Assembly: GCA_021647345.1 (NCBI GenBank)
Contig: JAKIUX010000049.1
Coordinates: forward strand, 1-6,764
Reading direction: 5' to 3'
Origin: Hydrogenimonas sp.
Lineage (GTDB): Bacteria; Campylobacterota; Campylobacteria; Campylobacterales; Hydrogenimonadaceae
DNA: 6,764 nucleotides
Below, piece after piece: positions 1-5,815 of the stretch. A model generated the notes under the pieces. It was not told the DNA's origin. It saw only the letters and a program-made list of their open reading frames with translations, and searched no databases. The first letter of the stretch is position 1; each line of letters starts with the position of its first letter. Both the position numbers and the translations under genes were made by a program.

Positions 1-72
1 AGCTCTCTCGAAGCCCTTCTAAGCAACCCTGAAAACAGAAAGTTTCTAAAGAGTAGACCTAAAGAGGATTAA
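1..72 (+). CDS. C-terminal end of an unidentified protein (partial, 5' end outside window)
   Basis: Frame 1 is open from the left edge to TAA at 70-72 and gives 23 residues, starting SSLEALLSNPE and ending LKSRPKED. The other two plus frames hit stops within the first 30 bases. The composition (leucine-rich helix, then a charged tail) and codons such as AGC, CTC, GAA and AGA look like the other genes here, so this is probably the tail of a real gene, but 23 codons are too few to name a family. It converges on lysR across a 190-base gap. The open frame could also be chance. Confidence 0.45.
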   Translation, partial: SSLEALLSNPENRKFLKSRPKED

Positions 73-117
73 GTCATCGCTATCGTCTGCCCCCTTTATT
101 CCCTACATTATCACTCT

Positions 118-153
118 AAAAATCTCATCTCGCCTGAGCAAGATTAGATTTTT
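118..153 (+). terminator. Weak candidate terminator: 8-bp inverted repeat ending in a T run
   Basis: AAAAATCT at 118-125 is exactly complementary to AGATTTTT at 146-153, with 20 bases between the arms. A short inner CTCA/TGAG match could extend pairing around a loop. The right arm ends in five T residues, about 45 bases after the stop of the partial gene at 70-72, so it could end that transcript. The stem is almost all A-T and would be unstable, so chance in AT-rich DNA is a real alternative. Confidence 0.25.
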
Positions 154-220
154 AGGAGCACTCAATTGAAATATAAATTTAGAGCAGGCATTAAGATTTA
201 GTCGTTGCTCTATTGTTCTT

Positions 221-260
221 GAATAATACATGGATGGAAGCGAAGCTTCCATTCTTATTC
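221..260. terminator. Nested hairpin between the convergent partial gene and lysR; possible terminator
   Basis: The core is ATGGAAGC (234-241), loop GAA (242-244), and the exact complement GCTTCCAT (245-252). An outer pair, GAATAA (221-226) with TTATTC (255-260), encloses it with an asymmetric internal loop. The structure sits 2 nt after the lysR stop codon (263-265, minus strand) and also downstream of the plus-strand partial gene, where a shared bidirectional terminator would be expected. Neither side has a clean run of T: the plus side continues TCTTATTC and the minus side CCATGTATTATTC. It may therefore be an mRNA 3'-end stabiliser rather than a strong intrinsic terminator. Confidence 0.4.
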
Positions 261-262
261 TA

Positions 263-1168
263 TCAGCACTTGGACTGCTGTAGATAGCTTACAACATTCT
301 CGATGAAAGCGTCATGTTTACTCTCTTTTGAGTAGGCGATATATAGCTTTCTTTTGATCCTGAAGCCTCGTATCTTCGCCTCGTAAAGCTGTCCGCTCTC
401 AACCTCGTCGGCAATAGCGGCATGAGATATGACCGAGACTACAGGCGGCTTATCTTCATCTTTGTCAGCTTTCAATATCGACGCTTTGAGGGTCGATGTG
501 CTGTCTACTTCATAAAGAACATCTAGATTGTTGCAGTCGAACCCGATCTCTTCGAAAACCTCTTTGACCAGCTTTCTCGTATGGGAAGACTCGTTGCGGC
601 ATATCCATCTGAAACTCTTCAGATCGTCAGGTTTTAAATATCTCGGAATAGGGCGGTTGCTGAATATCACAAGCTCGTCGTCAAGCCATTCGCGATATAT
701 AACATCATCTTTGAAAACCGGAGACTCAATAAGCCCAAGGTCGATCTTTTTGTTCAAAATATCATCTATAACCTGTCCGCTTAGCTCAACCTTGACCTGA
801 ACGTCGTTATGGATAACCTCTTTGATATTGTTGAGGCACTTGCCCGGGATTATAAAGTTTCCGATGGTAAATGATGCGCCTATTCTAAAGGTGATCTCTT
901 TGTTTATAATCTTCATAAGATCCTTTTCGGCACTATTGATACACTTTTCAAGCCTTAAAGCTATACGGTATAGATCTTCACCCTCTTTAGTAAGGATCAC
1001 ACCATTCTTCTTTCTCTCTATAATCTTGCAGTCGAGATACTTCTCTATAAATTTGATCTGCTGCGTTACGGCAGGCTGCGAGATCCCAAGTTTCGCCGAA
1101 GCCTTAGAAAAACTGTGTTCGCGTATAACCGTCAAAAAGGTCTCAAGTTTTGCAAAATCCTTCAACAT
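263..1168 (-). CDS. LysR-type transcriptional regulator
   Basis: A complete 301-residue protein, the usual LysR size. The N-terminal winged helix-turn-helix spans residues 1-62, with the helix-turn-helix at about 18-37 (SFSKASAKLGISQPAVTQQI), the most typical LysR stretch. A linker helix (about 63-90) leads to the two-lobed effector-binding domain (about 93-295), beginning FRIGASFTIGNFIIP, with the hinge near IDLGLIESP and the RWICRNESSHTR segment. The ATG at 1168-1166 is preceded on the minus strand by AAGGA with about 6 bases of spacing, which fixes the start; the stop is TGA. It is transcribed away from the helicase operon and is not obviously paired with a metabolic target in this window, so the ligand and regulon cannot be inferred. 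Closely similar regulators, as I recall them, occur widely in epsilonproteobacteria. Family assignment is secure; role is unknown. Confidence 0.95.
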   Translation of the reverse strand: MLKDFAKLETFLTVIREHSFSKASAKLGISQPAVTQQIKFIEKYLDCKIIERKKNGVILTKEGEDLYRIALRLEKCINSAEKDLMKIINKEITFRIGASFTIGNFIIPGKCLNNIKEVIHNDVQVKVELSGQVIDDILNKKIDLGLIESPVFKDDVIYREWLDDELVIFSNRPIPRYLKPDDLKSFRWICRNESSHTRKLVKEVFEEIGFDCNNLDVLYEVDSTSTLKASILKADKDEDKPPVVSVISHAAIADEVESGQLYEAKIRGFRIKRKLYIAYSKESKHDAFIENVVSYLQQSKC

Positions 1169-1195
1169 AATCTATCCTTAATATTTTTATTTGTT

Positions 1196-1224
1196 ATTCT
1201 ACCAAATTATTTTCTCAAAAGCAA
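1196..1224 (-). promoter_or_regulatory. Candidate sigma-70 promoter of the LysR regulator gene
   Basis: Read on the minus strand, TTGCTT (plus 1219-1224) and TAGAAT (plus 1196-1201) are separated by exactly 17 bases, close to the TTGACA-N17-TATAAT consensus. Transcription would begin near 1189, leaving a leader of roughly 20 bases that contains the AAGGA ribosome binding site before the ATG at 1168. This is pattern matching in AT-rich DNA, but position and spacing are right. Confidence 0.55.
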
Positions 1225-1239
1225 TAATTTTTTATTATT
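1223..1239. promoter_or_regulatory. Candidate LysR-box operator (perfect 6-bp inverted repeat)
   Basis: AATAAT (1223-1228) and ATTATT (1234-1239) form a perfect palindrome around a 5-base T spacer. It contains the T-N11-A form expected of LysR-type regulator boxes, with symmetric ends TAAT and ATTA. It touches the proposed -35 of lysR (1219-1224), where negative autoregulation would be expected, and lies about 95 bases upstream of the helicase -10. The local sequence is very AT-rich, so such a repeat can arise by chance. Confidence 0.35.
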
Positions 1240-1325
1240 CATCAGATTTTTCATTCAAATCCTTTCCATAACTTTCAAAATAACTATTTAAAATAGTACC
1301 GATGCGATTAAGGGGAGCCCTAAAT

Positions 1326-1340
1326 ATTTTTTGGTATACT
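1326..1340 (+). promoter_or_regulatory. Candidate epsilonproteobacterial sigma-70 promoter for the helicase operon
   Basis: TATACT at 1335-1340 is a good -10 box, preceded by a T tract (1327-1332) and GG. No recognisable -35 hexamer lies 16-18 bases upstream. This fits the Campylobacter/Helicobacter type of housekeeping promoter, where T-rich sequence replaces the -35. The start would be near 1347, giving a leader of about 29 bases to the TTG at 1376. It is the only convincing promoter seen for the whole plus-strand gene run. Confidence 0.5.
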
Positions 1341-1375
1341 TAAATAAAATAATAAAGATACATAAATAAGGTAGT

Positions 1376-3481
1376 TTGCATCTTAAAAAGCTCGAAGAGT
1401 TGATGCAGAGGACCGAATCAAAGATGACGGACAGGATGGACAAGATACTCGAACAACTAAACCCGCAGCAGCGTGAAGCGGCCAGCCATATAGACGGTCC
1501 TATGCTGATACTCGCGGGAGCCGGCAGCGGAAAGACCAAAACCATAACATCTCGCCTTGCATATCTTCTCTCTATCGGAATCGACCCTGCCAATACATTG
1601 ACCTTGACATTCACCAACAAAGCGGCATCTCAGATGCGCGAAAGAGCCCTCTCGATGATAGAGAACCCAATCTATCCCCCTCTTCTTTGCACATTCCATA
1701 AATTCGGGCTTATATTTTTGAAATTCAATATAGAGAGGCTTGGAAGGAAAAACGATTTTGTCGTCATAGATACCGACGACAAGAAGCGTATAATAAAGCA
1801 GATAAGCAAAGAGCTTCCCACACCTCTTGTAGCAAGCGAGATCTCACGCTACAAAAATTCGCTCATAGACCCTCTTCAAGCGATCGAGCAGGCAGAACAT
1901 CCAAACTACAAAAAGATATCTGCTATCTATAGAACCTACCAGGAGTATATAGAAGAGAACAACCTGGTTGACTTCGACGATCTTTTGATGCTGACCTACC
2001 GGCTGCTCGATGAAAATGAAGATTTGAGAGAGAGCATCAGTGAGAGGTATCGCTATATAATGGTAGATGAGTACCAAGATACCAATGAACTGCAGCTTCA
2101 GCTTCTAAAAAAGCTGTGCCACTCACACACTAACCTATGCGTAGTGGGTGACGACGACCAGAGTATCTACGGTTGGAGGGGTGCTAACATAAAAAATATA
2201 CTTGAGTTCGCCAATATGTTCGACGGAACCAAAGTGGTAAAGCTCGAAAACAACTACCGCTCTACCGAAGAGATACTAAATGCAGCGAACCTGCTTATTC
2301 AGCACAATCGCGGCAGGCTTGGCAAAAAACTTATAAGCACGAAAGGAAAGGGCAAGCCTGTCGAACTCTTTCAAAGCCACGACGAAAATGAAGAGGCGGA
2401 CAAGATAGCAAGAGTGATAAAAAAGCTTATTGAAAGCGGCGTGCCTGCAGGGGAGATAGCCGTTTTATACAGAATAAACGCACTTTCGCGCTCTCTTGAA
2501 GAGGGGCTCAACCGCGCAAAGATACCCTACCAGCTGGTAGGGGGTGTGCGATTCTATGAGCGCGCCGAGATAAAAGATATCATCAGCTACCTGCGCATTA
2601 TCGCCAACAGCCACGACGACTTCAGTTTCAAAAGGGTGATAAACCGTCCGAAAAGAGGCATAGGCAAAGCTACTATAGAGAAGATCGAGAAAGCAGCGTA
2701 CGAAAAACGCCAGTCGCTATGCCAGTTTCTCGGCGAAACCCCAAAAGCTGAACTATCGAAACTTCTTAGCAAAAAGGCCTACGCCGCGATAAACAGGTTC
2801 ATAAACGATCTTGAGATAATGCAAGAGACCCTAGAGCGCTCAACTATGGAGTTCATCGAGATACTTGAGCCGACGATAGGCTTGAAAGAGTATTACGCCG
2901 CCATGCCTGACGGCATGGAGCGCGTTTTGAACCTCGACGAATTTTACGGACTATTCAGAGATATGGTGAAGAAAAACCCCGACATTACACTCGACGAGTT
3001 TCTCAACGAGATCTCTCTGCAGAGCGACCAAGATCAGATAAAAGGGGAACAGATATCCATCATGAGCGTGCACGCATCCAAAGGGCTTGAGTTCGCACAC
3101 CTCTTCGTCATAGGAATGGAGGAGGAGTTCTTTCCCCTTCTTGGCGACGGATGGGATATAGGGGAGGAGCGTCGGCTCGGCTACGTCGCTATGACAAGAG
3201 CCAAAGAGACTTTGACCCTCTCTACCGTTCAAAGCCGTTTTCACAAAGGGCGCAGAAAGCACCTCGACAAGAGCCGTTTTCTGACCGAAGCAGGGCTGCT
3301 CGAAGGGTCGCTTGTCATAGAGAAGTCTGTCGGCTACAAAAAAGGCGACCTTGTAAAACATAAACTCTTCGGCATAGGGCGAGTACTTGGAGTCTCAAGA
3401 GCCGGAAGAGATTTTAAGCTTCAGATAAATTTTGGCGGTGACAGAAGAGAGATACTATCATCCTTCGTCGAAAGGGTTTAA
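1376..3481 (+). CDS. uvrD: UvrD/PcrA/Rep-family superfamily 1A DNA helicase
   Basis: An ATP-driven 3'-5' helicase of the UvrD/PcrA/Rep type, acting in nucleotide excision repair, mismatch repair or removal of protein from DNA. All family motifs are present in order (701-residue numbering): Q motif LNPQQ 28-32, Walker A GAGSGKT 48-54, motif Ia TFTNKAA 78-84, DEYQD box 231-235, motif III GDDDQSIYGWRGA 258-270, NYRST 293-297, motif V SVHASKGLEF 564-573, and motif VI EERRLGYVAMTRA 597-609. Residues 656-700 (KGDLVKHKLFGIGRVLGV, then an FGG-containing strand) resemble the C-terminal Tudor-like fold of PcrA, known to contact RNA polymerase, which favours PcrA/UvrD over Rep. The TTG start has AAGG 4 nt upstream; the sequence after it has gene-like codons, but ATG at 1403, 1424 (AGAGGA 11 nt upstream) or 1436 would give a more usual length. 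First gene of the operon, 8 nt before truB. The symbol could equally be pcrA. Confidence 0.95.
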   Translation: MHLKKLEELMQRTESKMTDRMDKILEQLNPQQREAASHIDGPMLILAGAGSGKTKTITSRLAYLLSIGIDPANTLTLTFTNKAASQMRERALSMIENPIYPPLLCTFHKFGLIFLKFNIERLGRKNDFVVIDTDDKKRIIKQISKELPTPLVASEISRYKNSLIDPLQAIEQAEHPNYKKISAIYRTYQEYIEENNLVDFDDLLMLTYRLLDENEDLRESISERYRYIMVDEYQDTNELQLQLLKKLCHSHTNLCVVGDDDQSIYGWRGANIKNILEFANMFDGTKVVKLENNYRSTEEILNAANLLIQHNRGRLGKKLISTKGKGKPVELFQSHDENEEADKIARVIKKLIESGVPAGEIAVLYRINALSRSLEEGLNRAKIPYQLVGGVRFYERAEIKDIISYLRIIANSHDDFSFKRVINRPKRGIGKATIEKIEKAAYEKRQSLCQFLGETPKAELSKLLSKKAYAAINRFINDLEIMQETLERSTMEFIEILEPTIGLKEYYAAMPDGMERVLNLDEFYGLFRDMVKKNPDITLDEFLNEISLQSDQDQIKGEQISIMSVHASKGLEFAHLFVIGMEEEFFPLLGDGWDIGEERRLGYVAMTRAKETLTLSTVQSRFHKGRRKHLDKSRFLTEAGLLEGSLVIEKSVGYKKGDLVKHKLFGIGRVLGVSRAGRDFKLQINFGGDRREILSSFVERV

Positions 3482-3489
3482 AGCTGTCG

Positions 3490-4359
3490 ATGAGAAAGAA
3501 AAGAGAGAATGAGAAAGGGGTCTTGTGTGAAAGCCGCCTCTTCGTTGCCAGGAAACCGATCTTTTTGAGCTCAAACAGATTTTTATCGCAGATAAAGAGA
3601 AGGTACGGCGTCAAAAAAGCAGGTTTTTCAGGAACCTTGGACCCTTTCGCGTGCGGGGTTTTAACAATAGCTTTCGGCCAATATACGAAACTCTTTAGGT
3701 TTTTAAAAAAGAGCCCAAAAATCTACCGAGCCACGCTCTGGCTCGGAGCCGAGAGCGAAACTCTCGATATAGAATCGATTGGCCGGATCGAAGAGATCGC
3801 CCCTCTTAAGGAGCAAATCGTAGCCGAAACCGTCAACTCTTTCAAGGGTGAGTTTAGGTATGCTCCTCCAAAATATAGCGCTAAAAAGGTAGACGGAAAA
3901 CGGGCTTACAGCTTGGCTAGAGAGGGCAGAGCGGTCGATATGCAGGAGTTAGTTTCAAAGATTCACGACATCCGCCTTCTGCACTACCGCCACCCCTTTG
4001 TCACTTTCGAGGCAAATGTGAGCGAAGGTACATATATACGTTCGCTGGGTGAAGAGATAGCCAAAAAGCTTGGAACTTGCGGCTCTTTGAGCTATCTGGA
4101 GCGTCTGCAAGAGGGGGTTTTCAGATATGAAGATGAAAAAGCACTCAATCCGCTGGAGTGCCTTAAACCCCCTTTCAACCGATATTTGGGGGAGCCTGAA
4201 GATCTGATTTTAGGCAAGAAACTGCACAAAAAAGATTTTAAAAAGTGCGAACCGGGTATCTACCACACCACTTTTGGCAAATATTTTGCTATTATAGAGA
4301 TAGATGATGGCGACGGGGTTGCCTATCTGCTCAACAAGGTGGAATTATGCTCGTACTGA
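3490..4359 (+). CDS. truB: tRNA pseudouridine(55) synthase TruB
   Basis: Converts U55 in the T loop of tRNAs to pseudouridine in the cytoplasm. The catalytic loop AGFSGTLDP (44-52) carries the catalytic aspartate, D51. Other family segments are YRATLWLGAESETLD (79-93, with the conserved active-site Tyr79), PPKYSAKKVDGKRAYSLAREG (126-146, slightly over-long as quoted in family alignments, key residues K128 and Y140), and SEGTYIRSLGEEI (178-190, with Arg184). The residue matching the His of the usual GHTG loop is Phe46. At 289 residues it is a little shorter than E. coli TruB; the C-terminal 50 residues are a reduced PUA-like tail. The ATG at 3490 is the only ATG before the conserved start of the fold (LFVARKP at 17-23), giving a lysine-rich N-terminal extension of some 15 residues; GAAAGGG at 3470-3476 is 13 nt upstream, rather far. 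It starts 8 nt after the helicase stop and its last 13 bases overlap csrA. Confidence 0.95.
   Translation: MRKKRENEKGVLCESRLFVARKPIFLSSNRFLSQIKRRYGVKKAGFSGTLDPFACGVLTIAFGQYTKLFRFLKKSPKIYRATLWLGAESETLDIESIGRIEEIAPLKEQIVAETVNSFKGEFRYAPPKYSAKKVDGKRAYSLAREGRAVDMQELVSKIHDIRLLHYRHPFVTFEANVSEGTYIRSLGEEIAKKLGTCGSLSYLERLQEGVFRYEDEKALNPLECLKPPFNRYLGEPEDLILGKKLHKKDFKKCEPGIYHTTFGKYFAIIEIDDGDGVAYLLNKVELCSY
4334..4343 (+). promoter_or_regulatory. csrA ribosome binding site with embedded CsrA-type recognition sequence
   Basis: ACAAGGTGGA lies just before the csrA ATG (4347), inside the final codons of truB. AAGG (4336-4339) is a Shine-Dalgarno core with 7 nt of spacing. The first six bases match the ACARGG half of the CsrA consensus ACARGGAUGU, and a second GGA follows at 4341-4343. 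CsrA bound here would block its own translation, as known for csrA in E. coli. No clear hairpin presenting GGA in a loop was found by eye, so the regulatory reading is tentative; the ribosome binding site itself is solid. Confidence 0.5.
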
Positions 4360-4577
4360 CACGTAAAAAAGATGAAGCGATACGGATAGGGGAAGATATT
4401 GTCATAAAGATCGTCTCATGCGACAGACACGGCGTTCGCATAGGAATAGAGGCTCCAAGCGACGTAACTATACTTAGAGAGGAGCTCTTTTTGGCTGTTA
4501 GCGAAGAGAACAAGAGGGCGTCTAAAGAGGCTCCGCTGCAGCTTCTTGAGGGGCTGAAGGAGAGACTCTCAAAGTGA
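4347..4577 (+). CDS. csrA: Carbon storage regulator CsrA (RNA-binding translational regulator)
   Basis: A 76-residue dimeric RNA-binding protein that binds GGA motifs near ribosome binding sites and blocks or modulates translation; in epsilonproteobacteria it is linked to flagellin and central metabolism control. The N-terminal MLVLTRKKDEAIRIGEDI is nearly diagnostic. The two RNA-contact arginines are present (R6 in LTRK, R44 in ILREE), as is the core RIGIEAPSDV (31-40). It is longer than the 61-residue E. coli protein: residues 48-76 form a helix and tail as in Bacillus and Campylobacter CsrA, and Asn55 in EENKRAS aligns with the Bacillus residue implicated in FliW binding. The start overlaps the end of truB by 13 bases and the stop overlaps the ispE start, so translation is probably coupled on both sides. 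fliW is not in the window. Confidence 0.97.
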   Translation: MLVLTRKKDEAIRIGEDIVIKIVSCDRHGVRIGIEAPSDVTILREELFLAVSEENKRASKEAPLQLLEGLKERLSK

Positions 4578-5338
4578 TGACCCGCCTTGCCCCGGCCAAA
4601 GTAAACATCTTTTTGAAGATTACCGGAATAAGAGGAGCCTACCATGAACTTCGATCAAGGTTCGTAAGGGTTGACTCGCTCTGCGACACTCTGAAATTCA
4701 TCAAAAAAGAGAGAAAAAGCGATCGGTTCGAGCTACTGTGCAGCACCCCTCTGCCTGAGAGAAACAGTGTCAGTGAATCGTACCGTCTGCTAAAAGAGTT
4801 AAAACCCCAAGTAGAGCTCTTTTTCAAAGAGTATGCCGTACTCTTAAAAAAGAGTATACCGATGGGTGCCGGTCTTGGCGGAGGAAGCTCCGATGCCGCC
4901 GCTTTTTTGAATCTCTGCAACGATGTTTGCGATCTTGGACTCTCCAAAGATGAGTTGGCCCGGATTGGAGAGAGCGTAGGAGCGGATGTCCCATTTTTCG
5001 TTTACGGGTATGCAAGCGCCAATGTAGAGGGTGTGGGTGAAAAGATAGAGCCTTTCGACGATGAACCTTTGGATCTTAAGCTCTTCACCCCGCCGATACA
5101 TTGCGATACAGGAGCGGTATATAGATGTTTTAGAGATAGATTCGGCGATAAAATAGCAAAAGATAGCGCAAGAGAGTGGCTTGATGTATCGAGCACAAAG
5201 CTTATGCAAAGCCTAAAACCTTTAGAAGCCAACGACCTCTACGCTCCGTCGCTGCTGCTCTATCCGGAACTTGAAGAGCACTCTTCCAATAGCCGCTTTT
5301 TCAGCGGCAGCGGCAGCACATTTTTCGAAAAGAGATAA
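4577..5338 (+). CDS. ispE: 4-diphosphocytidyl-2-C-methyl-D-erythritol kinase IspE
   Basis: A GHMP-family kinase that phosphorylates the 2-hydroxyl of CDP-methylerythritol with ATP, the fourth step of the MEP route to isoprenoids. From the ATG it has 253 residues, shorter than the 283 of E. coli but usual for epsilonproteobacteria. The N-terminal APAKVNIFLKI holds the catalytic Lys8. The glycine-rich ATP loop PMGAGLGGGSSDAA lies at about 95-108, GADVPFF at about 135-141 supplies the catalytic Asp137, and the C-terminal SGSGSTFF (about 243-250) is the third GHMP motif. The ATG at 4577 shares one base with the csrA stop (TGATG), a classic coupled junction; GTG at 4574 is in frame directly before it and sits nearer AAGGAGA (4557-4563, 10 nt), so it may be used instead. 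It ends 9 nt before smpB. Confidence 0.95.
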   Translation: MTRLAPAKVNIFLKITGIRGAYHELRSRFVRVDSLCDTLKFIKKERKSDRFELLCSTPLPERNSVSESYRLLKELKPQVELFFKEYAVLLKKSIPMGAGLGGGSSDAAAFLNLCNDVCDLGLSKDELARIGESVGADVPFFVYGYASANVEGVGEKIEPFDDEPLDLKLFTPPIHCDTGAVYRCFRDRFGDKIAKDSAREWLDVSSTKLMQSLKPLEANDLYAPSLLLYPELEEHSSNSRFFSGSGSTFFEKR

Positions 5339-5347
5339 AGAGAGAAG

Positions 5348-5806
5348 ATGTCCATAAAGATAGTAGCGAGAAACAAGAAAGCCTTTCACGAATATGAGAT
5401 TTTGGAGAAGCTCGAAGCAGGAATCGAGCTGCTCGGCAGCGAAGTGAAGTCGATAAGAATGGGCAGAGTCAACTTGAAAGATAGCTATGTACGCATAATA
5501 AAAGGCGAAGCGTGGGTATTTGGCATGCACATAACCCTTCTTGAAAGCACCAACCCCCACTACAAACCTGACGAAAAACGTCCAAGAAGACTCCTTCTGC
5601 ACAGAAAACAGATAGATAAGTGGTACGGTAAGGTAAAACAGGAGGGGTTGGCAATCGTACCGCTGATGCTATACTTCAACGAAAGGAACAGAGCGAAGCT
5701 ACAGATAGCACTGGCAAAAGGGAAAACCAAGCACGACAAGCGCGAGACGCTTAAAAGAAAGATGGCAGACAGAGAAGCGAGAGCGGCGATGAAAGAGAGA
5801 TATTAG
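5348..5806 (+). CDS. smpB: SsrA (tmRNA)-binding protein SmpB
   Basis: Binds tmRNA and enters stalled ribosomes with it to start trans-translation, freeing the ribosome and tagging the unfinished peptide. The protein is 152 residues, the standard length. [12 protein letters not shown] (7-18), [13 protein letters not shown] (25-37) and the segment around residues 40-48 with NLKDSYV are hallmark parts of the OB-fold. [21 protein letters not shown] (106-126; key residues K117 to K126) leads into the basic tail [14 protein letters not shown] (125-138) and [10 protein letters not shown], which becomes a helix in the empty mRNA channel. The ATG at 5348 has only a purine-rich GAGAGAAG directly upstream as ribosome binding site, suggesting dependence on translation arriving from ispE, 9 nt away. 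No tmRNA gene (ssrA) is visible in the window. Confidence 0.97.
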   Translation: MSIKIVARNKKAFHEYEILEKLEAGIELLGSEVKSIRMGRVNLKDSYVRIIKGEAWVFGMHITLLESTNPHYKPDEKRPRRLLLHRKQIDKWYGKVKQEGLAIVPLMLYFNERNRAKLQIALAKGKTKHDKRETLKRKMADREARAAMKERY

Positions 5807-5815
5807 GAGAGTATC

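Noticed and set aside
166..201. A 12-codon plus-strand frame (TTG start after TAGGAG) resembling a leader peptide
   Set aside because: It is very short, has a non-ATG start, and no gene follows on that strand for it to control before the convergent lysR.
211..228. Imperfect palindrome TATTGTTC/GAATAATA
   Set aside because: It has a mismatch and a 2-base loop, and its right arm is already used in the better nested hairpin at 221-260.
103..252. A 49-codon minus-strand open frame starting (ATG at 252) 10 nt after the LysR stop codon
   Set aside because: The ribosome binding site is weak, the start lies inside the hairpin, the sequence does not look protein-like, and AT-rich DNA easily yields frames of this size.
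528..1181. Plus-strand open frames opposite the LysR gene
   Set aside because: They are antisense shadows of a clearly recognised LysR coding sequence and show no recognisable protein features.
3118..3128. Purine-rich GGAGGAGGAG inside the helicase gene, like a strong ribosome binding site
   Set aside because: No start codon follows at usable distance; it encodes the EEE of GMEEEFF, a conserved helicase segment.
2951..3361. A 136-codon minus-strand frame opposite the helicase 3' part
   Set aside because: It lies fully inside well-conserved helicase motifs V and VI in another frame and resembles no protein.
4844..5602. Several minus-strand frames opposite ispE and smpB
   Set aside because: Both sense genes are recognised beyond doubt; the antisense frames have no plausible starts or family features.
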